DNA of 64,000 nucleotides, from positions 23,908-87,907 of the forward strand of contig JSZA02000010.1 in NCBI GenBank assembly GCA_000785145.2. Direction: 5' to 3'. Both the position numbers and the translations under genes were made by a program. Origin of the DNA: Candidatus Thiomargarita nelsonii (GTDB lineage Bacteria > Pseudomonadota > Gammaproteobacteria > Beggiatoales > Beggiatoaceae). Shown in pieces: positions 53,606 through 63,243 of this stretch (its first letter is position 1; every line of letters begins with the position of its first letter). The notes beneath the pieces are model-generated. The model made no database searches. It was not told the DNA's origin and worked only from the letters and a program-made list of their open reading frames with translations.

Positions 53606-56511
53606 AATGTCATAGAACGTAAATCTTGCAATTTAAACGGTTTATCAAAAGATACATTATAATTCCTATGTAAAAACAGCCTATTGAGATGTGGTAGGGG
53701 AGCAAATGTCAAATGTCCGAGACGATTAAAGGATAAATTTAAGACTTGTAAGCGAGACTGAGAAATTTGTCCAAAGTTTACATTTTCTAATTGGTTATGG
53801 CTGATATTTAAACGGCGTATATTTTTCAGTTTTTGTAAATGAAGTGCTTCTAGTGTTGTTAAACGATTATGGCTAAGATTTAAGCTCTGTAAATGGGTTA
53901 AACGGGATAAATCACCATAATTCTCAGCATCTCCACCCGTATCAGAAAGATTCAATTTTCGCAAACCACTTAACTTTTGCCAAAGAGCAGGCGGAATTGA
54001 TGGGGTTGTTTTCAATCCGATGCGCTCCCAAAAGGAGGATGCCTCAAATAAGGGATTATGAGATAGTTCTAAGATTTCCAAAACCGTCTTCGTTTCTAAA
54101 AAAGACTGTAATTTGTCGTGTGCTAATTCATTATGTGATATATCCAATTTGCGTAATCCGCTAAATTTGCCTAACCAATCGGGTAATTCGCTCAAGCTTA
54201 AATACCTTAAATCTAAATAGGCTACATGTTGCAAACAGGGAGGTGACATATCTGTTGGCACTATGAAGGCTTGTTCTTCAAGGCTAAAAGCTATTTTGAC
54301 TTTGAGCTTGTGCAAAGTGTCGATATCTTCGCTGGTGAACGCTGTCTCAGCCAAACAATTCATTTGGTGTATCAAAATAACGCTTTTAGCACTGTGATTG
54401 TAAATATCGTTTGCCGTAATCTGAATAGGATTGTTTCCCCGTTTCAGTTGGACTTCAACAGAAAAATAGCCTTTTTCGTCTAAGCTTGTCGGCAGATCAT
54501 TGACAGTCACAGAAGCGATTCCAGAATCATCAAGAACTTGTCCATGCAATGTATAACTCTCCGCCTCTATCACAATTTGATCAAAAACAGCATGTTGTTT
54601 GGGGCGCAAAATAATACGCGGTGGTGTTATATCTATCTCTTTAATTTGTAAAATCAGCTTAACTAATTCTGGTTGATTGAATTGGAGGCGATATGATTCA
54701 ACATCGGTGACATTGTCACTGAGACTCACATTGATATATTTTTCACCAATTGCAGAAGCCACATAATATCCTTGTCCAGTAAGCGTTGCCCATCCGCCCT
54801 CTTTAAAAGCAAACAATTGGGCAATTTCTTCACCCGTTTGGAGATTCCATAAGCGCGTACTGCCATCTTCACTACCTGATAAGGCGATTTTGCCATTGGG
54901 CGCAAATGCGACGGCATTAATATAAGAAGAATGTCCTTGAAACGTCCGAATCAAACGCCCACTTTCCAAGTTCCACCATTTGAGGCTATTATCATCACTG
55001 CCAGAAAGTGCCGTTTTGCCATCGGGAGAAAAGGCAACGGCATTAATGGAATAGGCATGTTCGTAGGTTTTGATAATCTGCCCACTTTCTAATTCCCACC
55101 ATGTCAAACTATCACCACCAGAAAGTGCCGTTTTGCCATCGGGAGAAAAGGCAAGGGTATTGATAGGATAACTATGTTCTTCAAAAGTTTTGATGAGGCG
55201 CCCCGTTTCCAATTCCCACCATTTGAGCGTTTTATCATCATTAGCTGAAAGAGCCGTTTTGCTATCGGGGGCAAAGGCGACAGCATTAACGCTAACGCCT
55301 TCAAAGATTTTGATGGTAACGCGGGTTTCTAAATCCCACCAAATCAAGCTGTTATCGTCATTTTTTGAGAATGCACTTTTTACATCAGGGGAAAATGCGA
55401 TGATATTAATAAATTTTTCTTGAACCGTTTTGATAAGCTGTCCATTATCTAAATTCCACCAATTCAGCTTATTATCCGCCGAAAGGACTGTTTTGCCATC
55501 TGGGCTAAAGGCGACGCTTTTAATAGGTTTACTATATCCTTGAAACGTCCGAATCAATTGTCCACTCTCTAACGCCCACCATTTCAGCGTATTATCCGAT
55601 CCCGCTGATAAAGCCGTTTTGCCATCGTGAGAAAATGCGACGGCATTGACAGAATGTCCTTGAAAAGCCCTGATAACGCGCCCACTTTCTAAGTTCCACC
55701 ATTTGAGACTACCATCCGATCCACCAGACAAAGCGGTTTTACCATCTGGCGCAAAAGCGACGGCATTAACAGCCTGTTCTTGAAATGTTTTGATGACGCG
55801 CCCCGTTTCTAAATTCCACCATTTGAGCGTTTTATCTGAACTTCCGGAAAGTGCCGTTTTGCTATTGGGACCAAAGGCAATGGCATTGACTGAATAGGCA
55901 TGTCCTTGAAAGGTTCTGATAACTTGCCCAGTTTTTAAGTTCCACCATTTGAGAGTATTATCCGTGCTACCAGAGAGTGCTGTTTTGCCATCGCCGGAAA
56001 ATGTGACGGCATTGACTGAATAGGTATGTCCTTGAAAGGTTTTGATGAGTTGCCCACTTTTTAAGTCCCACCATTTGAGGGTATTATCTGAACTAGCGGA
56101 GAGTGCTGTTTTGCCATCTGGGGCAAAGGCAACCGCATTAACAGAATAGGCATGTCCTTGAAACGTCTTGATGACGCGCCCAGTTTCTAAGTCCCACCAT
56201 TTGAGGAGATTATCTGAACTGCCGGAGAGTGCCGTTTTGCCATCAGGGGCAAAGGCAACACCATTAACCGAATGTGCATGTCCTTGAAAGGTTCTGATGA
56301 GGCGCCCAGTATCTAAGTCCCACCATTTGAGCGTATTATCGGCACTGCCAGAGAGAGCCGTTTTGCTATCGGGGGCAAAGGCGATGGCATTAACCCAATT
56401 GGCATGTCCTAATTGTACAAAAACTTTGGGCTCAAGAGCATGTGCCCCTGATAAGTTAATCATCAGGTATAAAAGGAGTCCAAGATTTATCTTGGACGAG
56501 CCGACGTCCAT
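53548..56511 (-). CDS. secreted WD40-repeat protein with Ig-like and leucine-rich-repeat domains
   Basis: 987 aa from ATG 56511, which has AGGAA at ribosome-site distance; the frame runs on to 56580. Signal sequence KINLGLLLYLMINLSGAHA, whose first half is encoded by a TCCAAGAT palindrome. Then 13 WD40 repeats (GHAHSVNGVAFAPDGKTALS, DNTLKWWDLETGRVIKTFQ type), residues ~30-575. A linker WATLTGQGYYVASAIGEKYI, an Ig-like domain (IEAESYTLHGQVLDDSG) at ~650-715, and a C-terminal leucine-rich repeat block (LRKLDISHNELAHDKLQSF, LQSLNLSHNRLTTLEALHLQ). A protein-binding scaffold in periplasm or on the surface. The 3' codons are the target of the duplicated intron exon. Confidence 0.92.
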   Translation of the reverse strand: MDVGSSKINLGLLLYLMINLSGAHALEPKVFVQLGHANWVNAIAFAPDSKTALSGSADNTLKWWDLDTGRLIRTFQGHAHSVNGVAFAPDGKTALSGSSDNLLKWWDLETGRVIKTFQGHAYSVNAVAFAPDGKTALSASSDNTLKWWDLKSGQLIKTFQGHTYSVNAVTFSGDGKTALSGSTDNTLKWWNLKTGQVIRTFQGHAYSVNAIAFGPNSKTALSGSSDKTLKWWNLETGRVIKTFQEQAVNAVAFAPDGKTALSGGSDGSLKWWNLESGRVIRAFQGHSVNAVAFSHDGKTALSAGSDNTLKWWALESGQLIRTFQGYSKPIKSVAFSPDGKTVLSADNKLNWWNLDNGQLIKTVQEKFINIIAFSPDVKSAFSKNDDNSLIWWDLETRVTIKIFEGVSVNAVAFAPDSKTALSANDDKTLKWWELETGRLIKTFEEHSYPINTLAFSPDGKTALSGGDSLTWWELESGQIIKTYEHAYSINAVAFSPDGKTALSGSDDNSLKWWNLESGRLIRTFQGHSSYINAVAFAPNGKIALSGSEDGSTRLWNLQTGEEIAQLFAFKEGGWATLTGQGYYVASAIGEKYINVSLSDNVTDVESYRLQFNQPELVKLILQIKEIDITPPRIILRPKQHAVFDQIVIEAESYTLHGQVLDDSGIASVTVNDLPTSLDEKGYFSVEVQLKRGNNPIQITANDIYNHSAKSVILIHQMNCLAETAFTSEDIDTLHKLKVKIAFSLEEQAFIVPTDMSPPCLQHVAYLDLRYLSLSELPDWLGKFSGLRKLDISHNELAHDKLQSFLETKTVLEILELSHNPLFEASSFWERIGLKTTPSIPPALWQKLSGLRKLNLSDTGGDAENYGDLSRLTHLQSLNLSHNRLTTLEALHLQKLKNIRRLNISHNQLENVNFGQISQSRLQVLNLSFNRLGHLTFAPLPHLNRLFLHRNYNVSFDKPFKLQDLRSMTFDKGTKVPEGLLKQIGGQF

Positions 56512-56598
56512 ACGAGTTCCTAAGAAAAAAAAACAAAAACGGATACTTTCGCAAAAATAAAATACGAAAATATCCGTCATGTATTTTTCAGTGCTTAT

Positions 56599-57849
56599 CT
56601 AGTTTTGCAAAAAATTGTCTGCGTCTTGATCACCTTGATCGGCCGCTTTCTGAAACCACCTACGAGCTTCATCATCATTCTGAGTAACCCCTTCGCCATT
56701 ATGGTACATCACGGCTAAGTTGTATTGTGCGCCGGTATCACCCTGAGCGGCGGCTTTGCTATACCACTCAACAGCCTCTTGATAATTTTGACCTACCCCG
56801 TCGCCAGTGTGGTACATCAGACCTAATAGAGTTTGTGCTCTCACAAATCCCTGGTTAGCAGCTCGCTGATACCACTCAAAAGCCTGTTGATCATTTTGGC
56901 TCACTCCTCTGCCACTGTGGTACATCCCACCTAACACGGCTTGTGCTTCTACAACGCCTTGTTCAGCGGCTTGACTATACCAATTGAAAGCTTCAAAGTC
57001 ATCTTGATCAACCCCATTACCTTCGTCATACATCTGGCCTAATTTGAATTGTGCCTCTGCGGCGCCCTGAGCGGCGGCTTTGCTAAGCCATTTTAAGGCT
57101 TCCGTATCATTTTGAGTCACCCCTTGGCCATTGAGGTACATCAAGCCTAAATTGTATTGTGCTGGCGCATCTCCCGTCTCAGCAGTTTGGCTAAAGAGTT
57201 CAAAAGCTGTTGCATAATCACCACTGTCATAGGCATCAACCCCCCTTGAGAAAACATCTTTGCCAGCTCCTCTGAACGCATCATCCGCCATTGACACGAC
57301 ATCATCTTGACCGTCTTCAAAGACATCATCCGCCATTGAGATAGCGTCATCTGTGGCACTTTGACCGTCTTCAAAGACATCATCCGCCATTGAGATAGCG
57401 TCATCAGTGGCACTTTGACCGTCTTCAAAGACATCATCCGCCATTGACATAGCGTCATCTGTGGCACTTTGACCGTCTTCAAACGCATCATCCATCATTG
57501 ACATGGCATCATCTGTGGCACCATCTTCAAATCCATCATCCATCATTGACATGGCGTCATCTGTGGCACCGTCTTCAAACGCATCATCCATCATTGACAT
57601 GGCATCATCTGTGGCACCATCTTCAAATCCATCATCCATCATTGACATGGCATCATCTGTGGCACTTTCACCCTCTTCAAACACATCATCCATCATTGAC
57701 ATGGCATCATCTGTTACTCCCTTTTCAAGGTCCCCACTCTCCATTGATAAATCATCAGGCACAGTTGGTTTAACAGTATCTGTGGAACACGATACCACTG
57801 AGAAAAGCAATACAAAAAGCAAACTTAGCTTTTTTAAATTAATACTCAT
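56599..57849 (-). CDS. Sel1-repeat lipoprotein with acidic tandem-repeat linker
   Basis: 416 aa. Lipoprotein signal LLFVLLFSVVSC (lipobox Cys at 21). Residues ~40-195 are about ten tandem acidic units of the type ATDDAMSMMDDAFEDG, with DNA units of 48-60 bp (57290-57720) that vary in number of inserted residues, so this region can expand or contract. Residues ~200-415 hold six Sel1 repeats (AQYNLGLMYLNGQGVTQNDT, EALKWLSKAAAQGAAEAQFK). Anchored to a membrane, it probably scaffolds protein contacts. It is next to the WD40/LRR gene in the same direction (19-bp gap to the start of that frame) and may be cotranscribed. Confidence 0.93.
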   Translation of the reverse strand: MSINLKKLSLLFVLLFSVVSCSTDTVKPTVPDDLSMESGDLEKGVTDDAMSMMDDVFEEGESATDDAMSMMDDGFEDGATDDAMSMMDDAFEDGATDDAMSMMDDGFEDGATDDAMSMMDDAFEDGQSATDDAMSMADDVFEDGQSATDDAISMADDVFEDGQSATDDAISMADDVFEDGQDDVVSMADDAFRGAGKDVFSRGVDAYDSGDYATAFELFSQTAETGDAPAQYNLGLMYLNGQGVTQNDTEALKWLSKAAAQGAAEAQFKLGQMYDEGNGVDQDDFEAFNWYSQAAEQGVVEAQAVLGGMYHSGRGVSQNDQQAFEWYQRAANQGFVRAQTLLGLMYHTGDGVGQNYQEAVEWYSKAAAQGDTGAQYNLAVMYHNGEGVTQNDDEARRWFQKAADQGDQDADNFLQN

Positions 57850-58061
57850 TTAAAATTCTCCTAGTGTTGACAAATTAATTTGACAAGGTTACATCATTTG
57901 ACAAAATTGCATACAGCTTGCACATAATACCTGACATTGTCAAGTTAATCATTAACTTTGCCCGGAACGCCGCCCAAAAAATTAAATTAAGTGTGTAGTG
58001 CATCATAAATCAAAACGCCACGCCGATCAAGAATTATAGTACTCTGGATGCTTTAGATACG

Positions 58062-58084
58062 TCCAAGATAAATCTTGGACTCCT
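58062..58084. repeat. TCCAAGAT palindrome
   Basis: TCCAAGATAAATCTTGGACT 30 bp upstream of mtnA. The rest of 57850-58113 holds TTGACAAATTAATTTGACAAGG-type direct repeats but no gene. Confidence 0.85.
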
Positions 58085-58113
58085 GTTAAAGTGATAACTG
58101 AAAAAAACAATCT

Positions 58114-59154
58114 ATGCCCAATCAACATGACATTTTATGCGCCATCACTTGGCAAAACGATCAATTACATTTATTAGATCAACGCAAATTGCCACAAGAA
58201 CATCAACTGATGGCACTTTCAAGTGCAACATCAGTGGCACAGGCGATTTCCGATATGGTTGTGCGTGGCGCACCAGCCATTGGTATCACTGCTGCTTATG
58301 GTGTTGTGTTAGCCTCCAAAGCGGCTTACGCTGCCGATCCCAATCATTGGCAAACCCTTATAGAAACCAACATGCAGCAATTGGCACAAGCGCGTCCCAC
58401 CGCTGTTAATTTAGTCTGGGCACTACAACGCATGAGAGGATGTTTTGCGAAAATCAGCGGAAATCCTGTACCAAGTTTACTAGAAGAAGCCCAAGGTATT
58501 CAACAAGAAGATATTGATGCCAATCGTCAGATGGGAGATTTAGGGGCAAGCCTATTGCCCTCTGATTGTCAAGTTTTGACGCATTGCAATGCGGGGGCAT
58601 TAGCAACGGGCGGCTATGGCACTGCTTTAGGTGTCATTCGCAGTGCCCATGCTGCCGGAAAAATCAGCCAAGTTTATGCAGATGAAACGCGCCCTTGGCT
58701 ACAAGGCGCACGCTTAACCGCATGGGAATTACTACAAGACAATATTCCCGTCACCTTATTAGCCGACGGAGCGGCTGCGGCTTTAATGCAACAAAAACGA
58801 ATTAATTGGATTATTGTTGGTGCCGATCGTATCACAGCCAATGGCGATGTTGCTAATAAAATTGGCACATATAGTCTCGCGGTGTTAGCACGTCAACATG
58901 GAATTAAATTCATGGTAGTGGCACCGACTTCAACTATAGATATGAATTTAGAGAGTGGCAATCAAATTATCATTGAAGAACGCGCGATGACAGAAATCCT
59001 GATGATAGGCGGACAAAGCATTGCGCCGAATGGGGCAAAAGCATGGAATCCTTCATTTGATGTCACGCCTGCTGCATTAGTCGATGTCATCGTCACGGAA
59101 AAAGGTGTGGTAAAACCGCCGACGACGGAACGCTTAGCCACTTTGATGAAATGA
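58114..59154 (+). CDS. mtnA: S-methyl-5-thioribose-1-phosphate isomerase
   Basis: 346 aa, normal length. Converts methylthioribose-1-phosphate to methylthioribulose-1-phosphate in methionine salvage. Motifs: VVRGAPAIGITAAYGV, the active-site Cys in LTHCNAGALATGGYGTALG, ETRPWLQGARLTAWEL, and GADRITANGDVANKIGTYSL with the catalytic Asp. No other salvage gene is adjacent. Followed by an AAATCCTATTT hairpin. Confidence 0.96.
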   Translation: MPNQHDILCAITWQNDQLHLLDQRKLPQEHQLMALSSATSVAQAISDMVVRGAPAIGITAAYGVVLASKAAYAADPNHWQTLIETNMQQLAQARPTAVNLVWALQRMRGCFAKISGNPVPSLLEEAQGIQQEDIDANRQMGDLGASLLPSDCQVLTHCNAGALATGGYGTALGVIRSAHAAGKISQVYADETRPWLQGARLTAWELLQDNIPVTLLADGAAAALMQQKRINWIIVGADRITANGDVANKIGTYSLAVLARQHGIKFMVVAPTSTIDMNLESGNQIIIEERAMTEILMIGGQSIAPNGAKAWNPSFDVTPAALVDVIVTEKGVVKPPTTERLATLMK

Positions 59155-59169
59155 GAAGCTTAGGGGGGG

Positions 59170-59198
59170 AAATCCTATTTTTTTTAAAAATAGGATTT
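59170..59198. repeat. AAATCCTATTT palindrome (REP-like)
   Basis: AAATCCTATTTTTTTTAAAA then AATAGGATTT: a hairpin with a U-rich loop between mtnA and the transposase remnant. Sister copies are at 59820-59848, a half at 59867, 61376-61404, 23253-23281 and 27580-27608. It may double as the mtnA terminator. Confidence 0.85.
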
Positions 59199-59200
59199 CT

Positions 59201-59817
59201 TTGATGCTCGTTTATAGGACGTATTATGAAGTCTCACTCAGCACCAGTACTATCGTTTTAAACGAGACGCTTAATACCATTCATAACGCGGTTAAGGAAA
59301 TTGATATTATTGTATTGGGCGATATTATCAACGCGGTTAAGAAAATTAATACTCTTATTTTAAACGAGAGTTTCCATGCCGTGAAAATGATTCAAGAGAT
59401 TGACACTATCGCTTTGATTAAAAGTCTTAATGCTGTTAAGCATATTGCCTTGGACAATGATATCAATGTTGAGGAACAATTCAGGAAATGTTTTATTAGT
59501 TATGCTAAAGCCATTAATAAGCAAGAAGCCAGAAGGGGCAGTCTTTTTCAAAAACATTTCAAACGAATCCATGTCGATAACGATATTTACTTAATGGCTC
59601 TAATCCATTAGATTCACCACAACCCCATACATCATGGCTTAATACAGGACATTCAAAAATGGCGTTATAGCTCTTACAATGCTTTTATAAAGGATGCTAA
59701 TACTAAATTAATGAAAGAAAATGTTTTGAAATTATTTGGAAGTAGGGATAGATTTATCGAATTTCATAAAATGCTGACAGATTTTAACCAAATAAGGGAT
59801 TATCTGATTGAGGAATA
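59201..59817 (+). pseudogene. REP-associated tyrosine transposase (RAYT/IS200-like) remnant
   Basis: Residues FRKCFISYAKAINKQEARRG, SLFQKHFKRIHVDNDIYLMA are typical of RAYT proteins. A frame break at about 59605 is followed by the metal-binding type motif IHHNPIHHGLIQD, WRYSSYNAF and FGSRDRFIEFHKMLTDFNQI. The N-terminal 70 residues are degenerate internal repeats (HNAVKEIDIIVLGD, INAVKKINTLILNES, HAVKMIQEIDTIAL), not the normal domain with the HUH motif. It is flanked on both sides by AAATCCTATTT palindromes, the probable REP substrates. Confidence 0.85.
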
Positions 59818-59819
59818 AA

Positions 59820-59848
59820 AAATCCTATTTCTTCAAGAAATAGGATTT
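59820..59848. repeat. AAATCCTATTT palindrome (REP-like)
   Basis: AAATCCTATTTCTTCAAGAA then ATAGGATTT, immediately after the transposase stop. A half-copy follows at 59867. Confidence 0.85.
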
Positions 59849-59984
59849 TTAAGATTAAGGTTTATCAAAAAATCCTATTTCATAAGCCAGTTTATATGAT
59901 ATTTTATCATTATGGAGCCAATCAATGGAAAATGCCGTTCACATTGTCATCATTTTTGATGACACCAAAAGCTGTGCTGAGCCT

Positions 59985-60011
59985 ATTGGATGGTTATTCG
60001 TGTGCTATAAT
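59985..60011 (+). promoter_or_regulatory. possible extended -10 promoter
   Basis: TGCTATAAT (TG-n-TATAAT, 60003-60011) with a poor -35 ATTGGA at 59985. It lies 77 bp before the ATG of the LamG gene remnant. The rest of 59881-60087 shows no gene. Confidence 0.4.
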
Positions 60012-60087
60012 TAATTTAACCACTCAAAAGAATCTCAGTCACTAACGATGAGGTGTTCACTTGTTTTAACTTAGAGGAGTAAATGCA

Positions 60088-60645
60088 ATGACAAAACTTA
60101 GGTGCCGGTTACGCACCGTACTTTTAATTGCAATCGGATTGTCTTGGTTTTCGGGGGCGAGGGCTGATTTGAGTGATGGGAATGCTAATGATGAAAGTGG
60201 GAATGGGAATCATGGAACCGTGCATGGTGCTACTTTGATTGAGGATCGGTTTGGGAGTGCTGATAGTGCTTATGAATTTGATGGTATTCAAAGCAGAATA
60301 AAGTTAATGAAAAATGCTATGGATGGATTAAATTCTCTATCTATCGTATCATTAATGATGGGATATGGCACTATTTAACAATTACACGATCATCTTCCGA
60401 GATAAAGTTGTATATTGATGGCGAATATGACTCTCCGCTTTGGGATACGGCACCAACAGGTACGTTAACTATAGACACTTCTGGATTGTGGTTAGGTGGG
60501 GATCAAGATTGCGTCGGCGGTTGTTGGGATCCTTCACAACAATATGATGGGGTGCTTGATGACCTTCGCATCTATAATCGCGCCATCTCCGACTCCTAAG
60601 TCCAACAACTTTACCAAATGAACAATCAACCCTCTGACAAGACAT
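60088..60645 (+). pseudogene. secreted LamG-domain protein, broken
   Basis: GAGGAG ribosome site and ATG 60088, signal peptide LRTVLLIAIGLSWFSGARA, then DESGNGNHGTVHGATL and GSADSAYEFDGIQSRIKL, the start of a LamG/concanavalin-like domain. A frame break and a deletion follow. Frame 60408 resumes MYIDGEYDSPLWDTAPTG and LWLGGDQDCVGG..YDGVLDDLRIYNRAISDS. The next codon is TAA where relatives have Glu, and VQQLYQMNNQ follows. Several lesions, so not functional as written. Confidence 0.85.
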
Positions 60646-61037
60646 AAAACGCTAGACCAAGCACCAAAGACGTTGATGCCATTTTTGAGCCGGTACCAAA
60701 ACTCCGCGCCGCAATTGAAAAAGTGGCTCATGCTAATAATCTGGATGAAGATTGGTTAAATGATTCAGTTAAATGTTTTGTGGTCAATCATAACCAACAA
60801 ATTTTCTTTAATTGGTCTAATCTCAAAATTTACAGACCCGAACCTGATTATCTGTTAGCAATGAATACTTTAGCTGCTAGAGTAGATACGAGGGATAAAG
60901 ATGACATTCAGTTTTTGATTAATAAGATGGAAATAACCACAGCGGAAGAAGTCTTTAAGATATTGGAAAAATATTATCCAAAACAACAGATTAAACCAGC
61001 CACTCCATTTTTTATAGAAGAGTTATTTGCACAATGA
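60646..61037 (+). pseudogene. nucleotidyltransferase-like (DUF6036-type) gene, 5'-truncated
   Basis: The open frame begins right after the LamG tail, with STKDVDAIFEPVPKLRAAIE (the D-x-D-type motif of a minimal nucleotidyltransferase), then KVAHANNLDEDWLNDSVKCF, DYLLAMNTLAARVDTRDKDD, FLINKM. The N-terminal strand with the G-G/S motif is missing. If translated, a GTG at 60723 gives 104 aa without the active site. Such proteins are thought to be antitoxins or solitary nucleotidyltransferases. Confidence 0.65.
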
Positions 61038-61152
61038 AGTCTCTCGTTGAAATTTTTCTTTATAGAGTGTAAATGATTTTTATATAATCAAGCAAGCGTA
61101 GGGTGCGTCCCACGCACCAAATTCTTAGAACCTAATAACCGGTGCGTAGGAC

Positions 61153-61289
61153 CAATGCCATTAAGTTAAGCTTTTTTTGTCGGGTGGGTAGAGCTTCGCT
61201 ACACCCACCAACTCGTTGAAATTTATAACAATGGTGGGTTTCGCTCTCGCTCTACCCACCCTACAATATTTCTTAACTTAATGGCATTG
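61153..61289. mobile_element. 137-bp miniature element, CAATGCCATTAAGTTAAG family
   Basis: Same ends and the same length as the element at 44156-44292, interior again a GGGTGGGTAGAGC palindrome with TGAAATTTATAACAATGGTG. Flanks (GTGCGTAGGAC left, ACTAAAAAGAC right) do not form a duplication, unlike the other copies. The gap 61038-61433 also holds GTAGGGTGCGTCCCACGCAC (61098) and an AAATCCTATTT palindrome (61376-61404). Confidence 0.88.
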
Positions 61290-61433
61290 ACTAAAAAGAC
61301 AGAGTCTAATAAAATCAAGGTTTGCGTGATGTGGACATCTGGGAGTGCAAGGCGCACCTTGCACGTATTTCAAAGAAATCCTATTTTTTAAAAAAATAGG
61401 ATTTCTATAAATATTAAATAATAAGGCTTTGAC

Positions 61434-62100
<667 letters not shown>

Positions 62101-62259
62101 TAAGTTAAGCTTATGTCGGGTGGATATCGCTCCGCGTATCCACCAAAACTTATATATTAATCAGCTAGATACGCCCTCTATTTCTCCACCCGACATGTAT
62201 GGAATTTGGCGGTACGATATGGCATTGAGGCTACGCGAGCGATGTTCCCTCCGTACAAA

Positions 62260-62362
62260 CAATGCCATTAAGTTAAGGGCAACCACAAGGGATTGCCCCT
62301 ACGAGAAATCACGGTCCATGTAGGGGCAATCCTTTATGGTTGCCCTTAACTTAATGGCATTG
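62260..62362. mobile_element. 103-bp miniature element, CAATGCCATTAAGTTAAG family, 11-bp target duplication
   Basis: The ends are as in 44156-44292 but the interior is GGCAACCACAAGGGATTGCC facing GGCAATCCTTTATGGTTGCC. CTCCGTACAAA flanks it on both sides (62249-62259 and 62363-62373). A degenerate half-end lies at 62094-62112, at the cut edge of the rpoC fragment. Confidence 0.92.
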
Positions 62363-62419
62363 CTCCGTACAAAGGGACAGGCTTAATGGCATTGACCCTA
62401 CGCTTGCTGTTGCGTGTTA

Positions 62420-62662
62420 TCACAATTTGTTAGCCACCCCTACGCATTCCCATTTTTTCCGCCTGGCCTTGGCGTACCAGAGCAATGCGTCAGCATAAGA
62501 ACCAATCGCAGCATGTCTCATTTGCCATAAATCTTCTAATGTTCTTTTATTACTATTAGGAAAGATTTCGGTACGCAATTGTGTAAAGGTTATTCCATTG
62601 TTTTCGGCAAATTTTCTTAACCATGTTTTATCGCCTGTTTTAAACCAATTTTCAGTGCTCAT
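62420..62662 (-). CDS. 80-aa protein of unknown function in a phage-like control region
   Basis: ATG 62662, preceded by TTAAGAGAT. Product begins MSTENWFKTGDKTWLRKFAE and is Trp-, Lys- and Arg-rich with RTLEDLWQMRHAAIGSYADA. The frame extends to 62773, but the extra part reads operator DNA. It is divergent from the Rha-type gene across a promoter/operator, so it may be a small repressor or accessory gene of a defective prophage. No family recognised. Confidence 0.6.
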   Translation of the reverse strand: MSTENWFKTGDKTWLRKFAENNGITFTQLRTEIFPNSNKRTLEDLWQMRHAAIGSYADALLWYAKARRKKWECVGVANKL

Positions 62663-62693
62663 AATTTTATCTCTTAAAAAATTGAAAAAAGTT

Positions 62694-62722
62694 TTGACAT
62701 ACTGATAACCCGTATATATTAT
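62694..62722 (+). promoter_or_regulatory. promoter of the Rha-type gene
   Basis: TTGACA (62694-62699), 17 bp, TATTAT (62717-62722), pointing to the gene at 62850. CCGTAT in the spacer (62710-62715) matches a half-site of the operator below. Confidence 0.75.
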
Positions 62723-62730
62723 AACTCCAG

Positions 62731-62749
62731 CATACGGGATAGCCGTATG
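62731..62749. promoter_or_regulatory. operator-like inverted repeat
   Basis: CATACGG-GATAG-CCGTATG, a perfect 7-bp inverted repeat located at the expected transcription start, with an extra half-site CCGTAT at 62710. This layout suits a dimeric repressor controlling divergent genes. Confidence 0.65.
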
Positions 62750-62849
62750 TTGTATTTTTGCATTAAGAGACACGACGATTACTAGCTTGATTGGCAGTCT
62801 TCTTAGTAATCGCCGTTGTAATCACACCACATAATAAGGAATGATTACC

Positions 62850-63243
62850 ATGAGTAATACTACCCAAATTGCGTCCAAAACGCAAACAATCAATTGCCGA
62901 GCGGCTTGGTATTCAACATAAAAACTTAATTGAAACCATCAATAAATATCTTGATAAGTTTCAAGAGCTTGGTTCACTTCCGTTTCAAACGGAAGTGAGA
63001 AAACGTACTGTTGGTGCTACTCAGGCCAAATACGCCCTTCTCAACGAAGACCAAGCCGTCTTTGCCCTCACCCTTTCCCGTAACACACCCCAGGTAGTCC
63101 AATTAAAACTGGACCTCACCAGAGCATTCAGGGATGCGCGACATCAGACCAAGGCAAAGGTTGAACCGCAATCTTTTTTTTCCAACACCAGGATCCAACG
63201 TTTTATTGTAGGGTGGGTAGAGCGAAACCCACCATTATTATAA
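62850..63243 (+). pseudogene. Rha-type phage regulatory protein, frameshifted and with repeat-encoded C-terminus
   Basis: ATG 62850 (AAGGA 9 bp upstream) gives MSNTTQIASKTQTI, then must shift frame near 62890 to read IAERLGIQHKNLIETINKYL, TVGATQAKYALLNEDQAVFA and LTLSRNTPQVVQLKLDLTRA, the Rha signature. After FRDARHQTKAK the end (IVGWVERNPPLL) is read from a GTAGGGTGGGTAGAGCG repeat. A second copy of the part from FQTEVRKR onward is at 63314-63576. Confidence 0.8.

Noticed and set aside
57498..57853. Histidine/serine-rich open frames on the plus strand
   Set aside because: They are antisense shadows of the acidic tandem repeats in the Sel1 lipoprotein gene.
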